The position numbers and the translations under genes were made by a program. 64,000 nucleotides of DNA from a virus. The stretch is from positions 1 through 64,000 of the IMG/VR virus record IMGVR_UViG_3300032282_005433; one strand, given 5' to 3'. The notes below the pieces were generated by a model, which saw nothing but the letters and a program-made list of their open reading frames with translations, did no database searches and was not told the DNA's origin. Positions within the stretch are counted from its first letter, which is position 1. The number at the start of each line of letters is the position of its first letter. Shown one piece after another: positions 50,201-59,497 of this stretch.

Positions 50201-51985
50201 ATTCCTACTTCTGTTAATGGAGCATTAGGAGTTGTCACATCAACAGCAAATAATTTTTATAATAGTAGTATAAACGCCGCTAAGTATGATATATCTGAAG
50301 ACGTATCTGGAGGTTCTTATATTTATACGGATTTTGATAACGATAATCAAGTCACATATTATGAGGTTGAATTTAGATATTTTACTCCAAACTTATATCC
50401 ATCATTAAATGGCTCACCAATGTCAATTGAAAATAAAGTGACAAATGTAATGAGAAACGATAGATTGCCATCGTCCGATGCTCTTAATGGACAAAGTTGG
50501 AATACCAATCCTGCATTATTACAACAAAATAATAATTTTAAATTTTATATAGTACCTGAGTTAGAACCTAATGCGACTGCTCCGGGATATGCGACAGGTG
50601 CGTCACAAGTGCAACCTGACCTTGAAGGACAACCATTGTCCGGTACTGTAATATCAAGTTTTTCTTGTGAAAATATGGTTGGTCTTAATTGTTATTCTGG
50701 TGATGGATATACTTTTGGTATTGAAGATAATTGTCCTGAAACTGATTCACTTGAGAGAGGATGTTATGTATTTTTAAGGGACCCAATTAGTTTAATTAAA
50801 GATACTGTTAGAGATTTAAAGGCGTTTTCTGAGTGGGGATATAGATTTAGATTTTTTTATGGGTTATGTAGAGGTGTTCTTGCACAATCATTTATGAATA
50901 ATTGGGTTAATGGAACATTGTATGCATTTCCAATACAGACAAATACATGGTATAATAAACAAAATCAACCATATACAACATATTGTACTGATTTAATTTA
51001 TTTTGACAGTAAAACAACCAATTTTTATTATCGAAGTAGCCCGTATAAGTATTCTACAAATGAATTTATTGGAAAAGAAGCTTTAGATTTTCGAGCAGTA
51101 AATAAAAAAAATCTTTTATTTCCAACAACAATTGTAAATTTAGGCGTAAAAGATTCGTTCTATCAAGAAATAACTTTTGACCCATCAAATAAAGCTTATA
51201 TTGTAGATAAACTAAATCCAACTAGTTATGGAGATAATTCTGATATTGTAAATTTATTTGTAACTTCAAGAATAGCAAATAGTTCATTTTTAAAAGAATT
51301 ATTTGGTGCAGCAGACAATGCATTAAATCAATTATTTAGTAGAGATAATGTAAGTTTATTTAATCAATCAAGAAGAATTGATGGTGATTTGGCACAATTA
51401 ATGTCTATAAATTCTGAAGTAGGTGTTATAAATTTTTCACCAGAATTTTATACAGGAAATACTATGTATGTGGGTAGCAACGGAAATAGTGCTGTTATAG
51501 GTATTTACTTTTCATCAACAACAGAAAATCTACAACTTAAAGATTATTTAACACCAGGAATAATAGATTTTAGAGGTGTTAATGGAACAGATTATTATCC
51601 ATACCCATATGGAATTAAATCACAAGTAGTCCCTTTTTACAAATGGCAACTTGCCAATACCGCTACTCCTAAAATTTTTGGAACAGAATTAAATAATTGG
51701 GCAACAGATACTTTGGATATTGCAAAAGGAAAACAATATCAATCTTTAGATAGAACAATGGAACCGTACTTTTTAAGTAGTACAGTGCCAAATGAAACGT
51801 ATAGAAGAGGGTATATTTTTAGTGTTGATAGTAACGGTAATTATAATGGTTACGCACCAGGTTCAAATAATGTTGTGATAAATTCTATATTTTTAGTTGG
51901 TGCTCCGTTTCATTTTTATTTTGGTGTAATAAAAGGAGAAAGTGCATTAGATAAATTTAAAACAAAATATTCTATAGGTGAATAA
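47243..51985 (+). CDS. Giant baseplate wedge protein with internal membrane-like hairpin
   Basis: A 1,580-residue protein after gp6, where T4 has gp7 (1,032 residues). The N-terminal part has a carboxypeptidase-regulatory-like beta domain (VVVGRVTANNGFGVPNARIS, later KTNESGDYMIMGVPLGAQTL, about residues 48-165). Residues about 507-550 are strongly hydrophobic (FLFFIFSLLLQLFQVIGIPI; LIVAHIVLFIYAILIFLL) and could form two membrane helices, followed by a Cys-rich region (CNLLNIKCQ; CEACQCKD). The rest is Ser/Thr/Asn-rich beta structure. I infer a wedge or peripheral baseplate role from position. The next gene's GTG start overlaps its end. Confidence 0.65.
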   Translation: MGQSYRIRTEQGINKTITVQIDQEFEFLEILSLKIQQADIYLRNCSDYGVVVGRVTANNGFGVPNARISVFIPIDAVDQSNPIITSIYPYKSPTDKNEDGYRYNLLPYEKSYSKHAATGTLPSRLDVLTGQTAIEIYDKYYKYTAKTNESGDYMIMGVPLGAQTLFMDIDLSDIGEFSLTPQDLIRMGLATETQVEGNQFSTSNDLNSLPQIISITKTLEVAPLWGDPSICQLAINRVDFDLRDDANINIQPTAVFMGSMFTSPDKFRIRNNCKPKDNMGNLCNLDTGPGQILAIRQTINQDSDGNPVLEQYQLEQSGNIIDGNGVWLTELPMNLEYVITNEFGEKVVSHDPSIGIPTKGKYRFKIKWQQPATLTEQTRRAYYLVPNVREYGWTNSSEDPNDDTNGNITIGQRNQLSSSYYFGLNWSGYTDGLSNNTEKNNKLDEIIDCQDTFYEFNFNKVYTVASLIDEYKNGGRGRFVGIKEIDNDDCSSTVNKFPTNDGFRNFDFLFFIFSLLLQLFQVIGIPILIVAHIVLFIYAILIFLLCKLCGIKIPVINVRPFQFICNLLNIKCQTQNFTVRLPMITYPECEACQCKDTNLISQAVGNGGDGVLSYFSYSSDYYVNLQSIIAVNEPDQENVINKALMYSQAIAGNGDNVSDLNLFKMPKSQVLNLPSDDNRYFVHSVDLPLGERINIFNTRDSYFSNEINKIQVTFAKDSNNGKIHFDNTITVIANAPFTSGDLLTSVDPATSSDLNFLYTAVTDNGVVQGITGITQTLPFQLPVEYATSQSSNSIPVLYQMPTGTTINRQLYPMDREYFQVITAITISEASKIWTTSSAQSLPDILNSSVSVIMRRHTNLGGKYKYHRTDTYKYSDVFADFGSQYIVILQRGVDPYSPKFNNEYGIGKILGKTNASDITITASTRVNIPIQKLNSTTKSVQTFTQNNVFYQSKFFTPGNGFSGFTSSSVGYYGALDSSYPAGSPAAFIPTSVNGALGVVTSTANNFYNSSINAAKYDISEDVSGGSYIYTDFDNDNQVTYYEVEFRYFTPNLYPSLNGSPMSIENKVTNVMRNDRLPSSDALNGQSWNTNPALLQQNNNFKFYIVPELEPNATAPGYATGASQVQPDLEGQPLSGTVISSFSCENMVGLNCYSGDGYTFGIEDNCPETDSLERGCYVFLRDPISLIKDTVRDLKAFSEWGYRFRFFYGLCRGVLAQSFMNNWVNGTLYAFPIQTNTWYNKQNQPYTTYCTDLIYFDSKTTNFYYRSSPYKYSTNEFIGKEALDFRAVNKKNLLFPTTIVNLGVKDSFYQEITFDPSNKAYIVDKLNPTSYGDNSDIVNLFVTSRIANSSFLKELFGAADNALNQLFSRDNVSLFNQSRRIDGDLAQLMSINSEVGVINFSPEFYTGNTMYVGSNGNSAVIGIYFSSTTENLQLKDYLTPGIIDFRGVNGTDYYPYPYGIKSQVVPFYKWQLANTATPKIFGTELNNWATDTLDIAKGKQYQSLDRTMEPYFLSSTVPNETYRRGYIFSVDSNGNYNGYAPGSNNVVINSIFLVGAPFHFYFGVIKGESALDKFKTKYSIGE

Positions 51986-53669
51986 CTATACAATCATACC
52001 GAGTAGTCTTAAATACAAAGCGGCACCATCTGTCGACCAAGAAATTTCAATTTCATTGGAAGAGAAAAGTCAGCAGATGATTGAGTATGATAGGAGTTCT
52101 ACAGTTAGTTTGGCGCAAGTATTTGATGATGAAAGACAAGGGTCTATGATGTTTAGGCCAACATTTAAAATAACATATTTATATGATAATGTTTATACTG
52201 GAACAACCAACTATCTACCATTCCAATATAATCTATATTATGTTAATCCTGAAACATCTAAGTCTAGTGGTACTTGGAAAGGATATCCGCAGTATTATGA
52301 GTTTGATTTTTTTAGACCCGATATAAAAGACCAGCATATTGTGTATAAGGCTAAAAGCGCTTATACGTATAATTGGACATATTACTTAAGTTATCCTTAT
52401 AAAAATAATTACGATAAAAAATTATTTACCGTAATTAATAGTATTGGTCAATGGACAGCATCGGAAGGAATTCCATTTTCAATAAATAACTCAACTCAAA
52501 ATGGGAATGGGTTAATATCGTTTGAATGTATTTCTCCTCACGGTCTTAGTGTTGGTGAGTATGTTGAATTATCAATATTTTATAATACAACTAATTTATT
52601 TCAAGTTAACTCGTTAGGTAATGATAGTTTTGGTAGTGGTGTGTATGTGTTTAATATTTTTAATATTGGATATACAGGAACCACATTTTCAAATGGTGTT
52701 ACAGGTACATTTAAAAGGGTAATAAATCCTGACAATTTGATTGAGACAAAATCTAAATATTATGTTAGAGAACATAAGATTTTAACAAACGCTAATGATG
52801 TTGTAATGACTAAAGACGGGTTTGAAAAAAATGTGTTTAATGAAAGTAAAAAATTTGAATATAGTTCTATAACACCAAATAACATATCTAGAATATCTCA
52901 AAAAAATAGTAGTAATGCGTATAATATAACAACAAACTATGATGTTAATTTAAAGGGGATTATAGATAATCAAAAAAGACCAATAAGCGAATTATTTCTT
53001 ACAATAATAAATAAAGGATATTCAGGATATTTTAATAACCCAAATCATGGTGTTGGTATTAAACAAGGGTGGGAATTTAATCTTGGAAAAACAACAAATT
53101 CTTGGTGGGATTCTAATACTGAAGGTTCCAATACCAATATACCCGTATCATCATATATTTTAACGAGTGGAGTAACACAAACTTTTTATTATAATAATGA
53201 TTTAAAAATCGGAGATGTTGTTGATGGGGACTTTTGTGAGTGGAATGATTACGAACAAATTGAAAGAGTGGTTTCACCATATTATCAAAAAATAAAATAT
53301 AACCAATTAGTATTTCAAACAAGTGATGCAAATGATACTAATTCGCCAGGGTATTATTATGAACCGCATCATCCAATGACTATAAGAGTTTTTTCTGATT
53401 ATATAGAAACTGGTGATGTAGGGTTTGTTGATGAAATTCCTAGTTGGTCTTATTACTCAAGTTCGGACCAACAATTTAGATGGAGAGATTTATATACATA
53501 TGGATTTATTGATAATTTAGGTAGAGGTGTTGATTATCCATTTTTGAATGGTGCTCAATATCCTTATGAAAATGCGTTTTTTAGATTAATACCTGAAGGA
53601 ATAAACTACAATTCCAATTTACTTGGAACTGGAATACCTGTTAAACCACTTATCGATGGATGCGATTAA
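51978..53669 (+). CDS. Hypothetical baseplate-region structural protein
   Basis: A 563-residue protein with a GTG start overlapping the upstream stop by 8 bases. The sequence is very rich in Tyr, Asn, Ser and Phe with repeated aromatic strands (TYNWTYYLSYPYKNNY; FKITYLYDNVYTGTTNYLPF), typical of large beta-structured tail proteins. No enzymatic motif, coiled coil or membrane segment was seen. It is part of the contiguous wedge/peripheral baseplate block and may correspond in position to T4 gp8, but no sequence match supports that. Confidence 0.7.
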   Translation: MNNYTIIPSSLKYKAAPSVDQEISISLEEKSQQMIEYDRSSTVSLAQVFDDERQGSMMFRPTFKITYLYDNVYTGTTNYLPFQYNLYYVNPETSKSSGTWKGYPQYYEFDFFRPDIKDQHIVYKAKSAYTYNWTYYLSYPYKNNYDKKLFTVINSIGQWTASEGIPFSINNSTQNGNGLISFECISPHGLSVGEYVELSIFYNTTNLFQVNSLGNDSFGSGVYVFNIFNIGYTGTTFSNGVTGTFKRVINPDNLIETKSKYYVREHKILTNANDVVMTKDGFEKNVFNESKKFEYSSITPNNISRISQKNSSNAYNITTNYDVNLKGIIDNQKRPISELFLTIINKGYSGYFNNPNHGVGIKQGWEFNLGKTTNSWWDSNTEGSNTNIPVSSYILTSGVTQTFYYNNDLKIGDVVDGDFCEWNDYEQIERVVSPYYQKIKYNQLVFQTSDANDTNSPGYYYEPHHPMTIRVFSDYIETGDVGFVDEIPSWSYYSSSDQQFRWRDLYTYGFIDNLGRGVDYPFLNGAQYPYENAFFRLIPEGINYNSNLLGTGIPVKPLIDGCD

Positions 53670-54480
53670 TTTTGTAATAAAAAAAGATGCTTTTGTTAAT
53701 AAACAAGTTAACATACCAATAAATTTAAGTTGGGATTATCTTGGAATAGAACAAAGTATTAATGAATATGAAACTGAGGTTATTAAAGATGTTGTTGGTA
53801 TTGGAAGAGATTTCGAGGTCGATAGATTTGCGAATGCCCCCTCAACAGGAATTACAGAATCAACAGAATTAAATTATGAATTTTATTTTTATTCTGGTGG
53901 TTCATTAGACGACAGAGCAAATTGGAGAAATGATTATCGAAGTGAAGGATTTACAACTCAAGAAGTTTTTTATTATACCAATAATTTTTCTAATTCTTTT
54001 TTTAAGTTAGACTTATATGATACTGTTGATGATAAAAAACAAACAAATTATATAACTCTTATAATACCAACACAACAAGGATTGAAGATGGATACAATGA
54101 TGCAAAGAACTCCAGTTTCAATAAACAAACCAAAATTTGTATTAAATTATGTTGGAGATAAAGAAGGGTTTTTTATTTATTGGTTAAAGAAAAGAACTTT
54201 TTTGGATATTAAAACTTTTTACATGACAGCTAAGTTTTATAATGCAAAAGACGGAACATTTATAAAAATGATGAACACGCCACAATCTGAAATTTCTGGC
54301 AACAAATATTCTTTTGATAGTAGTTCTTATTTTTATTATCAAGTTGATTTGGATTATGATAATCGTGAATATCAAGTTTTAAATATAAATCCCTATACTG
54401 CGGATTATCACCAATTTGGTGAAAGGGCTGGAACACCAGAACCCATAAAATGGTATGAATATGTTAACCCCCCACGATAA
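53656..54480 (+). CDS. Hypothetical baseplate-region structural protein
   Basis: A 274-residue protein read from the ATG at 53,656, which overlaps the upstream stop by 14 bases; the frame opens 33 bases earlier, but MDAINFVIKKDAF is a more natural start. It begins with an aromatic beta region and contains IPINLSWDYLGIEQSINEYE, NYITLIIPTQQGLKM and FIYWLKKRTFLDIKTFYMTA. It ends in PIKWYEYVNPPR. It joins the next gene in a TAATG junction. A minor virion role is inferred from position only. Confidence 0.65.
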   Translation: MDAINFVIKKDAFVNKQVNIPINLSWDYLGIEQSINEYETEVIKDVVGIGRDFEVDRFANAPSTGITESTELNYEFYFYSGGSLDDRANWRNDYRSEGFTTQEVFYYTNNFSNSFFKLDLYDTVDDKKQTNYITLIIPTQQGLKMDTMMQRTPVSINKPKFVLNYVGDKEGFFIYWLKKRTFLDIKTFYMTAKFYNAKDGTFIKMMNTPQSEISGNKYSFDSSSYFYYQVDLDYDNREYQVLNINPYTADYHQFGERAGTPEPIKWYEYVNPPR

Positions 54481-55559
54481 TGGATTATTATAATATTATA
54501 GTATCGCCAGAAAATATTGCAGGAGATTTATTTCTTGTTGATTATAATGGAACTGAAGTAGGTGTTTATTCTGCCATGACGCAAGTATTAACGGGTGGAC
54601 CAAATGGTAGTTCATTATTAACAGGATTAACTGTGCCGATATTGATAACTCAAACGGCAATTGATGCTGGGTATTATAGTCCTTTTGATGGTGCGGTATT
54701 ACAAAAAGATGTTGTCGCCAATTTTATATTTTCTGCAACAACGGGAGACCCATACACTTATTATGTATATAACACGTCAAGTGATTTTCAAAAGTTTCTT
54801 GACTTGTCGGCATATTTTATTGATTGGGGAGATGGTACTCCTAAAGAAGCTATTACAACGTATGCCCCTAATTCAATCAGTCATTCATATTCTCAATCGT
54901 CTACACAATATACTATAACATTAGAACAGACAAATCCTTGGGGAGTGACTAGGGTGTCAAAAACGGTACCAACACCATTTGAGAATGTTGTCATATATAA
55001 TCCTAATGGTGAAGCCCTTTTTGTTCCTGCGGGTGGTAATTGGTCTGGTACTCCGGTATCATACGATTATATTTTTTCTGGGGATGCTGTTAATGAGGTC
55101 GCACCTCAAACATCAATAAATTATGTTTCGGTTCCATTTACTATATCAGGAATAACAAAATCAAGAATAACTGAATTAGCTCTTTATGGAACACCAAAAT
55201 ATCAAGTCGGAACTCCTGTTATTGCAAACAATCAAATATGGGGAACTATTACTGACATGTCACCAATTTTTACTGCGTATACAATTACTGGTATTGATTA
55301 CTATGATTATGTTGACGGTATAACAATATTTTTCCAACAATCTTCAGGATTAACTGATAATAATTTAACTGCGGTACCAATCACAAAGGAAGAGGTTTTA
55401 TTGAAAGTAATGGACCAGCCACAGATACAGACAAATGTTTATATAGAAAGAGGTAAGAATTCTGCTTATGAAAGAATAATGAGATTGGGTGAAGTTGATA
55501 ATTTGGGAGATATGGTAAACTACGGGTATGGTTTTTTTAATGTTGAAAAAAGGAACTAA
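54480..55559 (+). CDS. Tail/baseplate protein with PKD-like domain
   Basis: A 359-residue protein. Residues about 110-170 (YFIDWGDGTPKEAITTY, then ISHSYSQSSTQYTITLEQTN) form a PKD-type immunoglobulin fold, recognised by the WGDGT and HxY motifs. PKD domains mediate surface binding. The C-terminal part is helical-beta and ends in a charged segment (ERGKNSAYERIMRLGEVDNL). It is coupled to the upstream gene. A peripheral baseplate or fibre-attachment function is likely but not shown. Confidence 0.7.
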   Translation: MDYYNIIVSPENIAGDLFLVDYNGTEVGVYSAMTQVLTGGPNGSSLLTGLTVPILITQTAIDAGYYSPFDGAVLQKDVVANFIFSATTGDPYTYYVYNTSSDFQKFLDLSAYFIDWGDGTPKEAITTYAPNSISHSYSQSSTQYTITLEQTNPWGVTRVSKTVPTPFENVVIYNPNGEALFVPAGGNWSGTPVSYDYIFSGDAVNEVAPQTSINYVSVPFTISGITKSRITELALYGTPKYQVGTPVIANNQIWGTITDMSPIFTAYTITGIDYYDYVDGITIFFQQSSGLTDNNLTAVPITKEEVLLKVMDQPQIQTNVYIERGKNSAYERIMRLGEVDNLGDMVNYGYGFFNVEKRN

Positions 55560-55561
55560 AG

Positions 55562-55568
55562 TATTTAT
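55562..55568 (+). promoter_or_regulatory. TATTTAT promoter motif
   Basis: TATTTAT, continuing TATAGTATATAATAA, starts 3 bases after the PKD-domain gene stop and lies 40 bases before the ATG at 55,609. Confidence 0.45.
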
Positions 55569-55608
55569 AGTATATAATAAAAAAATAATAGAAATTAAAT
55601 TATAAAAA

Positions 55609-56517
55609 ATGGCAATTGGAGCATACGGAACGATAAGACCATCAGATGTTAGTCCTGCTGATGTTGAGATTATAATGAATTATACTCCAACAAGGGACGT
55701 TACTGATGCATTTGTATTAACTAAATTAGATTCTCAAACAATTTTAAAACCGTATTTCAATAATACTGAAACAGGTGGAAATGCTGGTGTGGAAGTTTTG
55801 GGAGGATTGTATAATTTAACATTACCTGCAGAACAATTTAACGCTCTTGGAATATACACACTATATTTAAGACCAGCACAAATAAGGACGATAATTACGG
55901 ATTGTGGAGTTTTGAGTGCATTACCAAATGTAAAAGGAATTGTTATTGATTTAACTAATGTTCCTGTTGAATATCAAAATAAATTTGTTCCTCAGGGATT
56001 GGTTGGATTTAGAATTGAGTATTTGAATACTGACGGGTCAAAGATACCAAATTTCTTTAGAGTTGTTACATCTTGTTTCTATTGTGAGCCAGTGGTTACC
56101 AATGAAGTTAACACAACACAGAAAGCCATAAGATATAGATATATTGATGGAAATTCTAATTTATTGTTTTTAACATTATCACCATCTTCATCACCAACAA
56201 ACAAACCTAACGCAACTCCATATATTGGGCAACCTAGCCAAAGTATAATAATATCAAACACATATTTTAATCCAATTACTTTGGAAATTGAAATGGTTGA
56301 AAATGATATTTCAACATTGGCAATCGCTCTTTACGGTAACCAAACTAAATCTATTGATGACGGAATATATACAATTTATGACGCTCAAGATAACATTTAC
56401 AAACAATACAACTTGTATGAAATCAGAGACCAATTTAATGCATTATTATATGAGGTTAGACAAAGCAGAGGCAATAATATAGATTTTAGTAAGAACTTTA
56501 CAAACATAACAAGTTAA
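55609..56517 (+). CDS. Hypothetical baseplate/tail structural protein
   Basis: A 302-residue protein. The N-terminus AIGAYGTIRPSDVSPADVEI and a sequence rich in Asn, Thr and Ile suggest a beta-structured tail protein. Two cysteines are adjacent to an aromatic (SCFYCEP). A long helix near the C-terminus (NLYEIRDQFNALLYEVRQSR) could mediate oligomerisation. It joins the next gene in a TAATG junction (shared bases 56,517). It may belong to a Bacteroidetes phage-specific family, but I cannot assign a function. Confidence 0.65.
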   Translation: MAIGAYGTIRPSDVSPADVEIIMNYTPTRDVTDAFVLTKLDSQTILKPYFNNTETGGNAGVEVLGGLYNLTLPAEQFNALGIYTLYLRPAQIRTIITDCGVLSALPNVKGIVIDLTNVPVEYQNKFVPQGLVGFRIEYLNTDGSKIPNFFRVVTSCFYCEPVVTNEVNTTQKAIRYRYIDGNSNLLFLTLSPSSSPTNKPNATPYIGQPSQSIIISNTYFNPITLEIEMVENDISTLAIALYGNQTKSIDDGIYTIYDAQDNIYKQYNLYEIRDQFNALLYEVRQSRGNNIDFSKNFTNITS

Positions 56518-59495
56518 TGGCAACATCAAGAAGTAAATATTTTTATCCGCCGAGACCAGGAAGTGGTGCCGGAACATTTTCCGACAACATAGTTGGTTTA
56601 CAAACTGTTGAGGGTGGTGGACTTACGCAGGGTAATTTTGAATTTACTACAGGAGTAACTGAAAAAGTTAATAGACATTTTAATGTTGGGGCTTTTTCTG
56701 AGCCAATGACTTTAGATGGAATGAACATTGAAGACTTGGCGGAAAGTCGAAGAATAATGGCAACACAGTTTAGGGTTTATCCAAACTATGATGTATCACA
56801 AGTTCTTAACTTTTCAATGTATGGTTCGTTATCTAAAAGATTTAGCGTATCAGTAACAAAAATAATAAATTTTTTTCCAGCATCATTAGATGTTGTTTAT
56901 AGTAGTCTTGATTATACAACAGGAAACACCGCAACAAACATAGTATACAATAGTAATTTAGATGAAACATATTTTGAAATAAATGTTAGCAGGATTCTTA
57001 ATCCGTTTGACATTGATTATTCAGTTAGTGCAACAACTAATTTATCAATCAGAGAAATTACAACATCACCTTATAGAAATTTATATAACACTTATTTGGA
57101 TTATTGTATTAGTATTGACGATAACATATTTAAAGTATTATCGTTTCAACCATCAGAAACATTAAGTAGTGGATATATTGCTTTTTATGTTTCAGGTGCT
57201 CCGTTTGGAACATCTGCAACAACATCCAGTGATGATTATCAAGTAAGACCAAATGATTTTGTAGTTGATAGAGTATTTTCTGAAGATTTTGATGAGGTTG
57301 AAAAATTTTTGGTAAACAGGTTAGTAAGACCTGAATATACTGCGGTTTTTCAAATTCCACAACAAAACGAATATGGTCAATTCTATACAGAATATGCGCA
57401 AGTTACATGGCCTAAAGACGGTACGTGGAATTTAGATATTAGGTCATTTTTATTTGACGACTATTTAACACAATTACAAGATATTGCAGAAAATCTCGAT
57501 TCATTTAAAACAAATTTAATTTCAAGATTTTTAATAACTGGCGCTTTAAAAGATTTTGACACATTAGGACAAAAAGCTGAAAAGATATTTCAAATATATG
57601 GTAGAAGTTTTGACCAAATAAAACAATTTATTGATGGGTTAGCTTACATGAATTCAGTAAACTATAATCCGTCTAATGATATTCCATCACAACTGCTTGC
57701 CAATTTATCTCAAACATTAGGATGGAGTTCTAATTTTTCTCCAATAACAAATGACGACTTTTTAAGTTCTGTTTTTGGAAATACCTCAACACCAACATAT
57801 CCGGGATATGCAAGAGCTTTAACACCAACAGAATTAAATTATCAATATTATAGAAACTTAATATTGAATTCGGCATATTTGTTTAAATCTAAAGGAACAA
57901 GAAGGTCAATAGAGTTTCTTATGAGACTTATTGGGGCTCCCGATTCTTTAATTGAATATAATGAACACATTTATTTGGCCGACCAAAAAATAAATTTAGA
58001 CCAATTTTATACACAATATGCACAAATATCGGGAGGGACTTACGTAGACGAATCCCCAAGTTATTTACAAAATGACACATTTAAAGTTAAAGGTCAATTA
58101 TTTACGGCATTTACGTCTACATCAGTTTATCAAAACGTAACAATAAGACTTCCTGATTATCCAATGGATGCCGAAGGATATCCAAAGGCTCCATTAAATA
58201 CAGAAACGTATTTTTTCCAAATAGGTGCAGGTTGGTATGAAACAACTCCATCACACAGAAGTCCAGATGAAGTCCAATTAACCGGACTTGTATATACAGG
58301 ACAAAATTATAGTATACAAACACAATTAACACCTTTCACATATGGTCAAACTTATCTAAATAGGTATAGATATTTTCCATACATGACAGAAGGGTTTAAA
58401 TTAAGAAAAATTGTTGATAACAATAAATCTTGGTTAGCAACAGATGATAAAATAAGAGTATCAACACAAGGTGATTATAACGCATATTATTTTGTGGATA
58501 ATGAAAAGTTAGTATTAAATGTTAAAAATATTGATTTGTTTTTAAATCCGGCTCAAGGTCTTGTATATGACGTTTGGGATGAATCGAGAAGATATGATTA
58601 TCCAATACCTGAAAGTGGACTTACGGTTAACTACCCAGTTCCTGGAGGAGTTGATTCTACATATATTAAACCAAACCCTAAGAAAAAAACATTTTTTGAA
58701 TTTACCCAAACTTTTTGGGAGAATATGATTAATGTTAGAAATCGTCAATATATTACTGATGGTAAAACTGGAGGATATCCAACCCTACAATCTATTTTTT
58801 GGAAATACATTCAATCCGAAGAAACAGTTGGATTACCTAATAACAAATACACTTATCAAAAATTAATTGATTATGTGAATGGTATTGGTCCATATTGGAT
58901 GAAGTTGGTAGAACAAATGATACCAGCAACAACAATATGGAATGGAGGAGTAAAGTTTGAAAATTCAATTTTTCATAGACAAAAATTTGTTTATAGAAGA
59001 CAAAGAGGATGTCAGTTTATTCCGGTTCCTGTCGACCCTTGTTATATAATATCAAACATTTTTGACTATGCATGTTCTACTGAATATGTTGATTTTAATA
59101 TATATCCTTGGTTAAATGGGGATGTTACTGTTTCAAATTTCAGTAGTATCTTATACAATAGAGTTAATAATTTATTAACATCTAGTGGGTTAACATTAAA
59201 CCAATGTAATCAAAATTCTGTGGCAACTGATTGGTATGTTGATTTGAGAATTGATAATGAAATTATAATTCAACAACAATTTTATACAGGATATGGGATT
59301 AACGATGTCCCAACAAACATACAATGGAGAACGGCTTTGATTAATTATTTACCAAATTTATATGAGTATGGTTTTACTTATTTCCTTAATGGTAATATGT
59401 TAACTATAACTAGCCTAACATGTGACCCAAGGTACATTAATGAAACACTTTGTTTAAATGTTGGAATAAATATAGATATAAATTGTAACAAATAA
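56517..59495 (+). CDS. Large baseplate wedge protein, gpI/gp7-like core
   Basis: A 992-residue protein. Residues about 330-470 (KDFDTLGQKAEKIFQIYGRS; YMNSVNYNPSNDIPSQLLAN; TELNYQYYRNLILNSAYLFK followed by SKGTRRSIEFLMRLIGAP) follow the helical plan of P2 gpI and related wedge proteins, including part of T4 gp7. The flanking regions are beta-rich and probably extend outward. The C-terminus is Cys-containing (CQFIPVPVDPCY; NQCNQNS). The upstream junction is TAATG. This and the 1,580-residue protein may share the roles of T4 gp7, gp8 and gp10. Confidence 0.65.
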   Translation: MATSRSKYFYPPRPGSGAGTFSDNIVGLQTVEGGGLTQGNFEFTTGVTEKVNRHFNVGAFSEPMTLDGMNIEDLAESRRIMATQFRVYPNYDVSQVLNFSMYGSLSKRFSVSVTKIINFFPASLDVVYSSLDYTTGNTATNIVYNSNLDETYFEINVSRILNPFDIDYSVSATTNLSIREITTSPYRNLYNTYLDYCISIDDNIFKVLSFQPSETLSSGYIAFYVSGAPFGTSATTSSDDYQVRPNDFVVDRVFSEDFDEVEKFLVNRLVRPEYTAVFQIPQQNEYGQFYTEYAQVTWPKDGTWNLDIRSFLFDDYLTQLQDIAENLDSFKTNLISRFLITGALKDFDTLGQKAEKIFQIYGRSFDQIKQFIDGLAYMNSVNYNPSNDIPSQLLANLSQTLGWSSNFSPITNDDFLSSVFGNTSTPTYPGYARALTPTELNYQYYRNLILNSAYLFKSKGTRRSIEFLMRLIGAPDSLIEYNEHIYLADQKINLDQFYTQYAQISGGTYVDESPSYLQNDTFKVKGQLFTAFTSTSVYQNVTIRLPDYPMDAEGYPKAPLNTETYFFQIGAGWYETTPSHRSPDEVQLTGLVYTGQNYSIQTQLTPFTYGQTYLNRYRYFPYMTEGFKLRKIVDNNKSWLATDDKIRVSTQGDYNAYYFVDNEKLVLNVKNIDLFLNPAQGLVYDVWDESRRYDYPIPESGLTVNYPVPGGVDSTYIKPNPKKKTFFEFTQTFWENMINVRNRQYITDGKTGGYPTLQSIFWKYIQSEETVGLPNNKYTYQKLIDYVNGIGPYWMKLVEQMIPATTIWNGGVKFENSIFHRQKFVYRRQRGCQFIPVPVDPCYIISNIFDYACSTEYVDFNIYPWLNGDVTVSNFSSILYNRVNNLLTSSGLTLNQCNQNSVATDWYVDLRIDNEIIIQQQFYTGYGINDVPTNIQWRTALINYLPNLYEYGFTYFLNGNMLTITSLTCDPRYINETLCLNVGINIDINCNK

Positions 59496-59497
59496 AA

